NCBI GenBank assembly: GCA_016787785.1
Contig: JAEUTO010000010.1
Span: 310,001 to 374,000 of the forward strand
DNA from: Bacteroidia bacterium
Lineage (GTDB): Bacteria > Bacteroidota > Bacteroidia > B-17B0 > Aurantibacillaceae
DNA length: 64,000 nt
Direction of reading: 5' to 3'
Positions 1 through 8,396 of the stretch are shown piece by piece. The stretch's first letter is position 1. Each line of letters begins with the position of its first letter. The notes beneath the pieces were generated by a model, which saw only the letters and a program-made list of their open reading frames with translations, ran no database searches and had not been told where the DNA came from. The position numbers were made by a program, and so were the translations under genes.

Positions 1-39
1 AGAACTTTATTTTTTAAATAAAGCCTATTTTTGTTGGCG

Positions 40-828
40 ATGTTGAAACACAAAGATCAGTTAGGAAATGTAATTACGCTTAAAAAAAAGCCAGCACGCA
101 TTATTTCTATTGTGCCTTCGCAATCTGAATTTTTGTGGGACATCGGTTTGCGCGAAGAACTGGTTGGCATTACAAAATTTTGTGTTCATCCAGATGAAAT
201 GTTCAAGACTATTGAAAGGGTTGGAGGAACAAAAAAATTGAATATAAACAAGATCCGCGCGTTAAAACCCGATATTATTATTGGTAATAAAGAAGAGAAT
301 GAAAAGGCGGACATTGAATTGTTGCAAAAAGAATTTAATGTTTGGATGAGTGATATCTATACTTTTGAAGACGCTTTTGAAATGATGAATGATCTGGGAG
401 TCATATTTGAAAAAAAAAGTGTAGCGAAGAAAATAGTTGGGGAGATAAAACGAACATTACCAGAGGTAAAGAATATTTTTAATGGGCAAACAACCGCTTA
501 TTTTATTTGGTATAAGCCTTATATGTTTGCCGCTAAGAATACATTTATAGATCATGTTTTAAATTATATCGGACTAAAAAATGCAATTGGCAATTTTAAA
601 CGTTATCCAAAACTCGATGACGAGCAACTAAAAAAAATTGATCCTCAAATTTGTCTTTTATCAAGCGAACCTTTCCCTTTTAGGGCAAAACATATAAAAG
701 AATTAAAGGATAAATTGCCTAAAGCAAAAATTGGTATTGTAGATGGAGAGATCTTTAGTTGGTACGGCTCGCGCCTATTACATTTTGCAGATTATATAAA
801 AGAGCTTAAAAAGTCAGTTAGGGTTTAG
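40..828 (+). CDS. Helical-backbone metal/cofactor-binding protein (BtuF/FecB-like)
   Basis: Likely binds a metal chelate such as cobalamin or an iron-siderophore. The 262-residue protein has the periplasmic-binding fold of the BtuF/FecB group: an N-terminal stretch with PARIISIVPSQSEFLWDIG, a following GxTKFCVHP segment, LKPDIIIGNKEEN, and a C-terminal DGEIFSWYGSRLLHF that is typical of this group. There is no signal peptide or lipoprotein cysteine, so the protein as read would be cytoplasmic, which is odd for a transport receptor although such forms occur in Bacteroidota. The ATG at 40 is preferred over an in-frame TTG at 31. No permease or ATPase gene is adjacent. The 3' end overlaps the convergent DUF983 gene by 11 bases. 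Family call firm; substrate unknown. Confidence 0.8.
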   Translation: MLKHKDQLGNVITLKKKPARIISIVPSQSEFLWDIGLREELVGITKFCVHPDEMFKTIERVGGTKKLNINKIRALKPDIIIGNKEENEKADIELLQKEFNVWMSDIYTFEDAFEMMNDLGVIFEKKSVAKKIVGEIKRTLPEVKNIFNGQTTAYFIWYKPYMFAAKNTFIDHVLNYIGLKNAIGNFKRYPKLDDEQLKKIDPQICLLSSEPFPFRAKHIKELKDKLPKAKIGIVDGEIFSWYGSRLLHFADYIKELKKSVRV

Positions 829-1216
829 CATCCAACTTTATTTTCGGATCGTAAGAAACAAACAGGTTGATCCAGATGGCCCTTGCAATTCTAAAATTTA
901 CAGGAAATAAGCCAACAATAATTGTGATCAAAAAAATTAAATGTGGAGCAATTTCCCAACCCCAGAAATGAAAAACAGAGAAGTGTACTATTACAGCTAT
1001 AACTGTTGTAAGCGCATGGCTCATCATCATGGCACCATAATAAAAACCGGTTTCACGCACAAAATCAAGATTACAAACAGGGCAACGCGCAGGCATTTTA
1101 TCGAGTGTTCTTAATTTGTAGGGATTTTTAACGGTGAACAAGTTCCCTTCGTGACATCTTGGGCATTTGCACAAAAGAATACTATAAATTTTTCTGCCTT
1201 TTAATAAGGAACTCAT
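818..1216 (-). CDS. DUF983 family zinc-ribbon membrane protein
   Basis: A 132-residue protein with two Cys pairs near the N-terminus (CPRCHEGNLF and CPVCNLDF), which look like a zinc ribbon, then the ETGFYYGAMMMSHAL motif and two hydrophobic segments (about residues 60-85 and 90-112). This is the DUF983 layout, common in Bacteroidota and of unknown function. The ATG at 1216 (MSSLLKGRK) is preferred; an upstream TTG at 1234 would add six residues. It converges on the metal-binding protein gene with an 11-base overlap. Upstream of it lies a strong palindromic terminator that separates it from fumC. Confidence 0.8.
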   Translation of the reverse strand: MSSLLKGRKIYSILLCKCPRCHEGNLFTVKNPYKLRTLDKMPARCPVCNLDFVRETGFYYGAMMMSHALTTVIAVIVHFSVFHFWGWEIAPHLIFLITIIVGLFPVNFRIARAIWINLFVSYDPKIKLDAKP

Positions 1217-1276
1217 CTCTAACAAAGGTATCAATTTATAGTGCGTATTAATATGATAATGCTCATTATAATCAAT

Positions 1277-1312
1277 AAAAAAAGCCCTTTCAACTAGTTG
1301 AAAGGGCTTTTT
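1277..1312. terminator. Perfect-palindrome intrinsic terminator after fumC
   Basis: AAAGCCCTTTCAAC at 1281-1294 is followed directly by its reverse complement, ending at 1310, with A and T runs on both flanks. It lies 15 bases past the fumC stop codon. The flanking runs would let it act on either strand, although only fumC transcription is expected to meet it first. Confidence 0.85.
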
Positions 1313-1327
1313 AAGTAAAAGAAGGTG

Positions 1328-2749
1328 TTATTTCATACTTCCCACCATATCCTCCGGTTTTACCCATTGGTCAAATTGTTCGTTGGTAACATAACCTAAT
1401 TCAATTGCAGCTTCACGCAGGGTCTTATTTCCTTTGTGCGCAGTTTTGGCAATTTTAGCAGCTTTTTCGTAACCAATATGCGTGTTTAAAGCAGTTACCA
1501 ACATAAGTGAATTCTCTAAATGTTGTTTAATAACCGGTAAATTTGGCTCAATACCAATTGCGCATTTATCATTAAAACTAACGCAAGCATCGCCAATTAA
1601 TCTGGCACTTTGCAAAACGTTAGAAGCAATTAAAGGTTTAAATACATTCAATTCAAAATGGCCATTCATGCCACCAATAGAAACCGCAACATCGTTACCA
1701 ATAACCTGAGCGCAAACCATGGTCATTGCTTCAGGCTGTGTAGGGTTTACTTTACCCGGCATGATAGAACTTCCTGGTTCGTTATCAGGAATTATTAATT
1801 CGCCAATGCCACAACGCGGGCCGGATGATAACATCCTTACATCGTTTGCTATTTTCATTAATGCAACTGCAGTACGTTTTAAAGCACCACTCATTTCAAC
1901 CATTGCATCATGTGCCGCTAAGGCTTCAAATTTATTTGGTGCAGTTACAAAAGGTAGTTTTGTTAATTCGGCAATTTTTTTAGCTACTAATACATCGTAC
2001 CCTTTTGGGGTGTTAAGACCCGTTCCAACAGCTGTGCCGCCTAAAGCTAATTCTTTAACAGCTTCTAACGCATTTTTTAAAGCACGAATGCTCATATTAA
2101 TTTGTTGTACATAGCCACTAAATTCTTGTCCTAAGGTTAATGGTGTTGCATCCATAAAATGGGTACGACCAGTTTTTGTTATTGATGCAAAATCTTTTGA
2201 TTTTTTTTCTAACGTGGCTTTTAATTTTTCCAAACCCGGTATTGTAATTTCTACTACCTGTTTGTAGGCCGCTATATGCATGGCAGTAGGGTAGGTATCA
2301 TTACTGGATTGTGATTTATTTACATCATCATTCGGATGAAGGATCTTTGGTTCATCTTCTAATTTACCGCCATTCATAACATGCGCGCGATAGGCAATAA
2401 CCTCATTGGCATTCATATTACTTTGTGTGCCCGAACCTGTTTGCCAAATAACTAATGGAAATTGATCATCCAGTTTACCTGCAATAATTTCGTCACAGGC
2501 TTTGCTTATTAACTCACATTTTTCTTTTGTTAGAACACCTAATTCCATATTCGCCATGGCAGCAGCCTTTTTTAAATATCCAAAAGCATAAATGATCTCT
2601 TTTGGCATGCTGGCTTCAGGTCCAATTTTAAAGTTGTTACGGCTACGTTCTGTTTGTGCGCCCCAATATACATGAGCCGGTACTTTTACCTCGCCCATTG
2701 TGTCTTTTTCTATTCTATAATCCATAGTTAATGTTTTTGAAGATTCCAT
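1328..2749 (-). CDS. fumC: Class II fumarate hydratase
   Basis: Catalyses the reversible hydration of fumarate to L-malate in the TCA cycle, in the cytoplasm as a homotetramer. The protein has 473 residues, close to the usual length. Visible family motifs are [15 protein letters not shown] (near residue 100), [11 protein letters not shown] (near 195) and the fumarase/aspartase signature [11 protein letters not shown] (near 324-335). The ATG at 2749 gives an N-terminal tail of eight residues before a second possible start, [11 protein letters not shown], which aligns better with known fumarases. It is transcribed alone: a promoter-like sequence lies just upstream and a strong terminator just downstream. 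Confidence 0.96.
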   Translation of the reverse strand: MESSKTLTMDYRIEKDTMGEVKVPAHVYWGAQTERSRNNFKIGPEASMPKEIIYAFGYLKKAAAMANMELGVLTKEKCELISKACDEIIAGKLDDQFPLVIWQTGSGTQSNMNANEVIAYRAHVMNGGKLEDEPKILHPNDDVNKSQSSNDTYPTAMHIAAYKQVVEITIPGLEKLKATLEKKSKDFASITKTGRTHFMDATPLTLGQEFSGYVQQINMSIRALKNALEAVKELALGGTAVGTGLNTPKGYDVLVAKKIAELTKLPFVTAPNKFEALAAHDAMVEMSGALKRTAVALMKIANDVRMLSSGPRCGIGELIIPDNEPGSSIMPGKVNPTQPEAMTMVCAQVIGNDVAVSIGGMNGHFELNVFKPLIASNVLQSARLIGDACVSFNDKCAIGIEPNLPVIKQHLENSLMLVTALNTHIGYEKAAKIAKTAHKGNKTLREAAIELGYVTNEQFDQWVKPEDMVGSMK

Positions 2750-2770
2750 TAGTATTGTTTTTTGAAGCTA

Positions 2771-2800
2771 TAAATTTAAGATTTATAAGGGTTTTTGCAA
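2771..2800 (-). promoter_or_regulatory. Putative promoter of fumC (Bacteroidota type)
   Basis: On the minus strand TTG (2800-2798) is followed after exactly 19 bases by TAAATTTA (2778-2771). This matches the TTG-N19-TANNTTTG consensus of Bacteroidota housekeeping promoters except at the last base. It would start transcription about 15 bases upstream of the fumC ATG. Confidence 0.55.
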
Positions 2801-2868
2801 AGAAAATGGATAGAGGGCTGCTGCTTGGCAGTAAAGGCCTGTAATTGAGGCTAAATGTTTAATTGAAA

Positions 2869-3810
2869 TTAGTACTCTTCGTAATTATCGGCTATCTGAT
2901 CATCTTCCTTTTCCGGATGATCAATAATAAACTCAAGACTTTGGATCAACAGATCTTTTTCGTTACTCCAGATCAGGTCATGGGCGCTCAGTTCTTTTAA
3001 GGTAAATCCTTCAGCCACCAAATCGCTTTCAATGATCTCTTCTGTTCTAAAACATATCAACGTACCGCTTTCTAAAACATCGATGCAGCGGGGCTCAGGA
3101 TGATCAATAACTAATTCAAGACTTTGTATGAGCATGTTTCTTTCGTCGTTCCATAAAACATCATTAACACCAAACTCGTCCAGCGTAAATTCTTTGTCGG
3201 TTAATTTACTTTTAATGATCTCGTTATCGACGCTATAGACATAAACACTTGGTTCCAGAGTCTCGGCCCTATCATATTCATACAAACTGTACTGTTCTAT
3301 TATCTTTATCAATACTTCAGAATAATAGGCGTAAGTAGCATAACCTGAATTTTTTAAGCCATAACACCAGCCTTTATAATCGTTAACAGATAGTTTAAAA
3401 AGCTCTCTGTATCTTCCTCTTGAGCGCAAGAACATGCTGTGATCGGTATACGAATCTCTAATGGAGTTATATTTTCTAAAACACTCATTCAAGCTATCAT
3501 CACTTTTACGAATAGTATCGCCACCCCATTGTGTATGACACTTAATTCCAAAATGGTTATTTGATCTTTGGGCCAAAATGCTGTTTCCGCAATTACTTTC
3601 AAAAATAGCCTGGGCAAGGGTAACAGAGGCAGGGATCTTGTACTCGATCATCTGGTTAATTGCCTCAGGGGCATAAGTGCTAATGTAAGTGTCAGTAATG
3701 GCTTGAGGCGGCTGTCCCATTGTTTTTAGGGATAAAATCACCAAAAAAAAGCCAATATTTACCGCCGAACATTTTATTGTATTAGCTATTGAAATATTGC
3801 CTTTTATCAT
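2869..3810 (-). CDS. Secreted glucosaminidase-domain protein with C-terminal repeats
   Basis: Predicted to cleave glycosidic bonds in peptidoglycan. The 313-residue protein starts with a signal peptide (hydrophobic residues 15-31), followed by a mannosyl-glycoprotein endo-beta-N-acetylglucosaminidase/FlgJ-like domain at about 55-180. That domain shows VTLAQAIFESNCGNSILA with the likely catalytic Glu71, then NNHFGIKC and the YRELF and GYATYAYYSEVLIKII segments. Homologues in Bacteroidota usually carry LysM domains after the enzyme. Here residues 190-300 instead hold two acidic repeats with a 61-residue period (LIQSLELVIDHPE and LIQSLEFIIDHPE). It is divergent from the prolyl oligopeptidase gene. 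The enzyme call is firm; the role of the repeats is unknown. Confidence 0.85.
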   Translation of the reverse strand: MIKGNISIANTIKCSAVNIGFFLVILSLKTMGQPPQAITDTYISTYAPEAINQMIEYKIPASVTLAQAIFESNCGNSILAQRSNNHFGIKCHTQWGGDTIRKSDDSLNECFRKYNSIRDSYTDHSMFLRSRGRYRELFKLSVNDYKGWCYGLKNSGYATYAYYSEVLIKIIEQYSLYEYDRAETLEPSVYVYSVDNEIIKSKLTDKEFTLDEFGVNDVLWNDERNMLIQSLELVIDHPEPRCIDVLESGTLICFRTEEIIESDLVAEGFTLKELSAHDLIWSNEKDLLIQSLEFIIDHPEKEDDQIADNYEEY

Positions 3811-3828
3811 CTATATTTACAAATATAG
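3811..3828. promoter_or_regulatory. Palindrome between divergent genes, containing a -7-like box
   Basis: CTATATTTACAAATATAG is an inverted repeat of two 8-base arms around AC. On the minus strand it contains TATATTTG, an exact TANNTTTG box, only two bases upstream of the ATG at 3810. It may be the -7 element of a nearly leaderless promoter, an operator for one or both divergent genes, or chance in AT-rich DNA. Confidence 0.35.
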
Positions 3829-3888
3829 AGCGCCTCTTTGGGCGTTTTTGGAAGCATTTTTTTTAATATTAACAAAGCACTTTTAACA

Positions 3889-5991
3889 ATGTATAAACCG
3901 GTTATTGTACTGTTTTTTTTGAGTCTTACAGCAGGTCACTTAAATGCTCAAAATAAATTTAATTACCCCGTTACCGAAAAAGGTCTGCAGGTAGACAATT
4001 ATTTTGGTGAAAGTGTTCCGGATCCTTATCGTTGGTTGGAGGATGACCGGTCTGAGAAAACAGGCGCCTGGGTTAAAAAAGAAAATACGGTTACCGAAGA
4101 GTATTTAAAAAAGATCTATTTCAGGGATAAGATAAAAGCACGCTTAACAGAGTTATGGAACTATAATAAACAATCGGCTCCTTTCAAAAAAGGGAATTCC
4201 TTTTTTTGTTATAAGAACAACGGGCTCCAAAATCAAAGTGTGCTTTATATCCAAAAAAGTCTTGACGATGTTGGTGAAATTTTATTAGATCCAAATACAT
4301 TATCGCCAGATGGTACCGTTTCTTTAAGCGGAATATCTATTTCTAAAAATGGTAAAAGGCTGGCCTACGGTATTTCAAAAGCAGGAAGTGATTGGGTGGA
4401 GATACGTTTTAAAGATATTATAACTAAAAAAGACCTGCCGGATGTAATTAAATGGGTAAAATTTAGCGGCATCAGTTGGAAGGGAAACAGCATTTATTAT
4501 AGTCGTTATGCAAAGCCAACGGGTAGCGCTCTTTCTCAAAAAAATCAATTTCATAAAGTTTATTGTCATCAATTAGGCACTAAACAAGAAAAAGATATTT
4601 TGATATTTGAAGATAAAAATAACCCCGATTACAATTTTGGAGCTAATGTAACAGATGATGAGAATTATTTGGTGTTAACTATCAGTCAAAGTACAAGTGG
4701 CAACAAACTACTAATAAAAGATCTATCTAATCCATTATCTAAATTTGTTACTATCGTAGATAATTTTGATTTTGAAAATCATACCATCGATAATATTGGA
4801 AATGTATTTTATTTGCATACAAATAACAGAGCTTCAAAATATAGGTTGGTCTCATTTAAACTGGAAGCTGCGGGTCAGGAAAACTGGAAGTCAATTATTC
4901 CCGAATCAGCCGATCTATTAGAAGGAGTGAGATTATGCAATAATAAAATTGTTGTAAACTATCTTTCAAATGCTTGTTCAAAATTAAGTTGTTTTAGTTT
5001 AGAGGGGAAACCCGAAACTGAAATTAAATTACCTGGCATTTGTAAGGTAAATTCTTTTAATAGTGATAAAACCTACAACTTCGCTACCTATAGCATTTCT
5101 CGATACACAGGACCCGATCAAAATTATTATTTAGATGCTACCACCTGGCAAAGTAAATTGATTTTTAATCCGGAGTGCAAGTTTCATTCAGATGGGTATG
5201 AAACAAAACAGGTTTTTTTTCCAAGCAAAGACGGTACAAAAATATCTATGTTCATTACACACAAAATAGGTTTAGAGATAAATCCTAAAACGCCCTGTTT
5301 TGTTTATGGTTATGGCGGTTTTAATATTTCACTTTCGCCGGAGTTTAGAACTGACCGCGCTGTTTTTTTAGAGCAAGGTGGAATTTATTGTGTACCTAAT
5401 TTGCGTGGTGGCGGCGAGTATGGAGAAAATTGGCATAAGGCGGGTACAAAATGCAGGAAACAAAATGTGTTTGATGATTTTATTGCAGCATGCGAATATT
5501 TAGTTGCCAATAAATATACTTCCTATAGTAAAATTGCTATTCATGGCCGTAGTAATGGAGGCTTATTAATTGGTGCAGTTATGACACAGCGTCCGGATAT
5601 TTGTAAAGTTGCATTACCTACAGTTGGTGTGTTAGATATGTTGCGTTTTCATTTATTTACAATTGGCAGGGCCTGGAGCGTTGACTATGGTAATAGCGAG
5701 AACAAAGAAGAATTTGCCTGCTTGTTTAAATATTCGCCTTTACATAATGTAAAAAAAATTGAATATCCAGCAACTATGGTTTTAACAGGAGATCATGATG
5801 ATAGGGTAGTGCCTGCACACTCTTTTAAATTTGCGGCTACCTTGCAGGAAAAAAACGTTGGAGAGAATCCAATGTTAATAAGAATTGATGTAAACGCCGG
5901 ACATGGTGCCGGTAAACCCACAGCAAAACAAATTGATGAATTTGGAGATATGTGGGCCTTTGTGTTTTATAATTTAGATATGTACCATTAA
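3889..5991 (+). CDS. Prolyl oligopeptidase family serine peptidase (S9A), secreted
   Basis: Cleaves peptides after proline. The 700-residue protein has a signal peptide (FFLSLTAGHLNAQ), an N-terminal beta-propeller that starts with VPDPYRWLEDDRS, and a C-terminal alpha/beta-hydrolase domain. The catalytic triad is visible as Ser555 in GRSNGGLL, Asp637 in DHDDRVVP and His672 in NAGHGAGKPT, with spacing like that of characterised prolyl oligopeptidases. The ATG at 3889 is chosen because it puts the signal peptide at the N-terminus; an upstream in-frame start would add 17 residues. The signal peptide suggests action in the periplasm. The M14 carboxypeptidase gene follows after 11 bases, so the two are probably co-transcribed and act on peptides outside the cytoplasm. 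Confidence 0.93.
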   Translation: MYKPVIVLFFLSLTAGHLNAQNKFNYPVTEKGLQVDNYFGESVPDPYRWLEDDRSEKTGAWVKKENTVTEEYLKKIYFRDKIKARLTELWNYNKQSAPFKKGNSFFCYKNNGLQNQSVLYIQKSLDDVGEILLDPNTLSPDGTVSLSGISISKNGKRLAYGISKAGSDWVEIRFKDIITKKDLPDVIKWVKFSGISWKGNSIYYSRYAKPTGSALSQKNQFHKVYCHQLGTKQEKDILIFEDKNNPDYNFGANVTDDENYLVLTISQSTSGNKLLIKDLSNPLSKFVTIVDNFDFENHTIDNIGNVFYLHTNNRASKYRLVSFKLEAAGQENWKSIIPESADLLEGVRLCNNKIVVNYLSNACSKLSCFSLEGKPETEIKLPGICKVNSFNSDKTYNFATYSISRYTGPDQNYYLDATTWQSKLIFNPECKFHSDGYETKQVFFPSKDGTKISMFITHKIGLEINPKTPCFVYGYGGFNISLSPEFRTDRAVFLEQGGIYCVPNLRGGGEYGENWHKAGTKCRKQNVFDDFIAACEYLVANKYTSYSKIAIHGRSNGGLLIGAVMTQRPDICKVALPTVGVLDMLRFHLFTIGRAWSVDYGNSENKEEFACLFKYSPLHNVKKIEYPATMVLTGDHDDRVVPAHSFKFAATLQEKNVGENPMLIRIDVNAGHGAGKPTAKQIDEFGDMWAFVFYNLDMYH

Positions 5992-6002
5992 AAAATAAAA
6001 AA

Positions 6003-8354
6003 ATGAGAAAAATTATTTTGGCAGTTGTTATGATGTTTAGCTTAATGGCTATTAACGCACAAACTTTAAAATACCATAGAGTTTTAATGCAGGGGGATAA
6101 TGAACTTGCAAAACAATTATTGCAGTTAGGCATAACTATTGATCACAGCGATGTGCAGGAAGGCGGAATTGCAGCCGAAATAAGTGATTCTGAGTTACAG
6201 GTTTTAAAATCTAATGGTGTAAAGCATAAAATTTTGATCTATGATGTGGCTAAATTCTATGAGTTGCGCAACAAAGCTGATATGGCAGAACGCTCCATGC
6301 CTCCTGGAGTTTGTAATGCGCCAAACATTGCTAAGCCAACTTATTTTCATTTAGGAAGCATGGGTGGTTATTTTACATGGAACGAGATGAAACAAATTTT
6401 GGATAGTATGGTGTTATTATATCCGAACTTAATTAATGTAAAGCAGCCATTAAGTCCGCTGAGCCACGAAGGAAGAGAACTTTATTGGGTGCGGATAAGT
6501 GATAATCCAAACGTTGACGAAGCAGAACCTGAAGTTTTATATAACTCTTTGCATCATGCCAGAGAAGCTGCGAGTTTATCGCAGTTGATATTTTATATGT
6601 GGTATTTGTTGGAGAACTATGCAACCAATCCGGATATTAAAGCAACAATTGATAATACAGAGTTATACTTTGTGCCATGTGTTAATCCTGATGGCTACGT
6701 TTACAATCAAACAACAAATCCAAATGGTGGTGGCATGTGGCGTAAGAACCGCAGAAACAATGGTTCAAATTTTGGCGTAGATCTTAACAGGAATTATGGT
6801 TATAACTGGGGTTTTGATAATACTGGTTCTTCACCAACAACAAGTAGTGATACGTACCGTGGGCCAAGTGCTTTTAGCGAACCGGAAACGCAAGCGATCA
6901 GAAATTTTTGTAATGCACACCAATTTGCAACTGCATTGAACGCGCATACCTATGGAAATTTATTGATCTATCCATGGGGTTACCTTCCAAGTATCTATAC
7001 GCCGGATAGCGCAACATTTGTGAACTGGTCTGTTCTATTAACCGAGACCAGCAGATTCTTATACGGTACAGGCGATCAAACGGTTAATTACGTTACTAAT
7101 GGCGATAGCGATGATTGGATGTATGGAGAGCAAACCTCCAAACCAAAAATTTTGTCGATGACACCGGAAGCTGGTGCGGCCAATGATGGTTTCTGGCCTG
7201 CCTCATCACGTATTTTGGATGTTTGTAAAACTACTTTTGATCAAAATTATAATCTTGCGAAAATGGTTGGTAAATACGCCATTGCCAGAGATGCGCGTGA
7301 TAAATTCTTAAGTGGCAACGGTTATCTGAATTATAACTTACAACGTTTAGGTTTGCAGGCTGGTAACTTTACAGTTTCAATTGTTCCGGTTGGTACAGAT
7401 ATTTCATCCGTTGGCGCGCCAAAAGTGTATTCTACTTTATTGCAAAATCAAACCATCAATGACTCAATTTCTTTTGTTTTAAATACGGGTTTAACACCGG
7501 GGCAAATAGTGAAATATGCTATTGGTGTAAACAATGGTGCTTTTACACGTTTAGATACAGTGAGTAAAATATTTGGCACGCCTGTAACATTGGTTTACGA
7601 TAACGGAAGTTCTACGGCAACAAATTATACTACATCAGGTACCTGGGGTTTAAGCACAACTAAATTTGTGTCGCCCCCAAATAGCATTACCGAAAGCCCT
7701 ACAGGTAATTACACAAGCAATCAAACAAAATCTATTACACTAAAAAATCCAATGGTGTTAACCAACGCCGTGTATGCGCATTTACAATATTACACACGTT
7801 TTGAAATGGAAAAAGACGGTGATAAAACACAAATACTAATTACAACCAACAATGGCACAACATGGACACCTTTATGTGGTAAGTACGAAACATCGCCGGC
7901 ATCATTTGGTGGCACAGTGCCTATCTACGATGGTTTCCAGGATGCATTTGTAAAGGAAGATATTGATCTTTCTTTATATTTAGGACAAACTATTAAAGTA
8001 AGGTTTTTATTTAATTCAGATCCAAGCATTAATAAAGACGGTTTTTATTTTGATGACCTTTGGATCCGTGTTATTCCATCTGGACCTGTTGGCATTGTGA
8101 AAAATATTTTAGTTGGCGATAATATTGTTTTGAGCCCAAACCCATCCAACGGTAATTTTAATTTAGCAAACCCAGATGGAATATCTGTGGATGTAGCGAT
8201 TTATAATTCGTTAGGACAAGTGGTTTATCAACAACAAAACAATAACGCTTTAAACTCTACTATTAATATTGAGAACCAGGCCGCCGGAATTTATTTCGTA
8301 AAAATAAAAGCGGGTGGAGAAGAGGTGGTTAAGAAAGTGGTGGTTGAGAAATAG
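6003..8354 (+). CDS. Zinc carboxypeptidase (M14) with T9SS sorting domain
   Basis: A secreted metallocarboxypeptidase of 783 residues. After a signal peptide (to about residue 19) comes an M14 domain at about 115-430. Its zinc ligands are visible as His185 and Glu188 in HHAREA and His315 in NAHTYG, and the catalytic base is Glu389 in MTPEAG. Residues about 440-690 hold beta-rich regions, one with a MAM/jelly-roll-like pattern (FEMEKDGDKTQILITTNNG). The last 80 residues (SPNPSNGNFNL to the final VKKVVVEK) are a type A T9SS C-terminal domain, so the enzyme should be exported across the outer membrane and attached to the surface or released. It lies directly downstream of the prolyl oligopeptidase gene. 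Confidence 0.94.
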   Translation: MRKIILAVVMMFSLMAINAQTLKYHRVLMQGDNELAKQLLQLGITIDHSDVQEGGIAAEISDSELQVLKSNGVKHKILIYDVAKFYELRNKADMAERSMPPGVCNAPNIAKPTYFHLGSMGGYFTWNEMKQILDSMVLLYPNLINVKQPLSPLSHEGRELYWVRISDNPNVDEAEPEVLYNSLHHAREAASLSQLIFYMWYLLENYATNPDIKATIDNTELYFVPCVNPDGYVYNQTTNPNGGGMWRKNRRNNGSNFGVDLNRNYGYNWGFDNTGSSPTTSSDTYRGPSAFSEPETQAIRNFCNAHQFATALNAHTYGNLLIYPWGYLPSIYTPDSATFVNWSVLLTETSRFLYGTGDQTVNYVTNGDSDDWMYGEQTSKPKILSMTPEAGAANDGFWPASSRILDVCKTTFDQNYNLAKMVGKYAIARDARDKFLSGNGYLNYNLQRLGLQAGNFTVSIVPVGTDISSVGAPKVYSTLLQNQTINDSISFVLNTGLTPGQIVKYAIGVNNGAFTRLDTVSKIFGTPVTLVYDNGSSTATNYTTSGTWGLSTTKFVSPPNSITESPTGNYTSNQTKSITLKNPMVLTNAVYAHLQYYTRFEMEKDGDKTQILITTNNGTTWTPLCGKYETSPASFGGTVPIYDGFQDAFVKEDIDLSLYLGQTIKVRFLFNSDPSINKDGFYFDDLWIRVIPSGPVGIVKNILVGDNIVLSPNPSNGNFNLANPDGISVDVAIYNSLGQVVYQQQNNNALNSTINIENQAAGIYFVKIKAGGEEVVKKVVVEK

Positions 8355-8396
8355 TTTTTTTTGTAATGGTATTTGAAATAATACGACACGGGTTTG

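Noticed and set aside
1482-2114. Two plus-strand frames (75 and 131 codons) inside fumC
   Set aside because: They lie antisense to a well-supported gene, have no family pattern and no start signal.
3829-3849. GC-rich hairpin with T run that looks like a plus-strand terminator
   Set aside because: No plus-strand gene ends before it, and it lies in the leader of the prolyl oligopeptidase gene; the stem is only four to five pairs.
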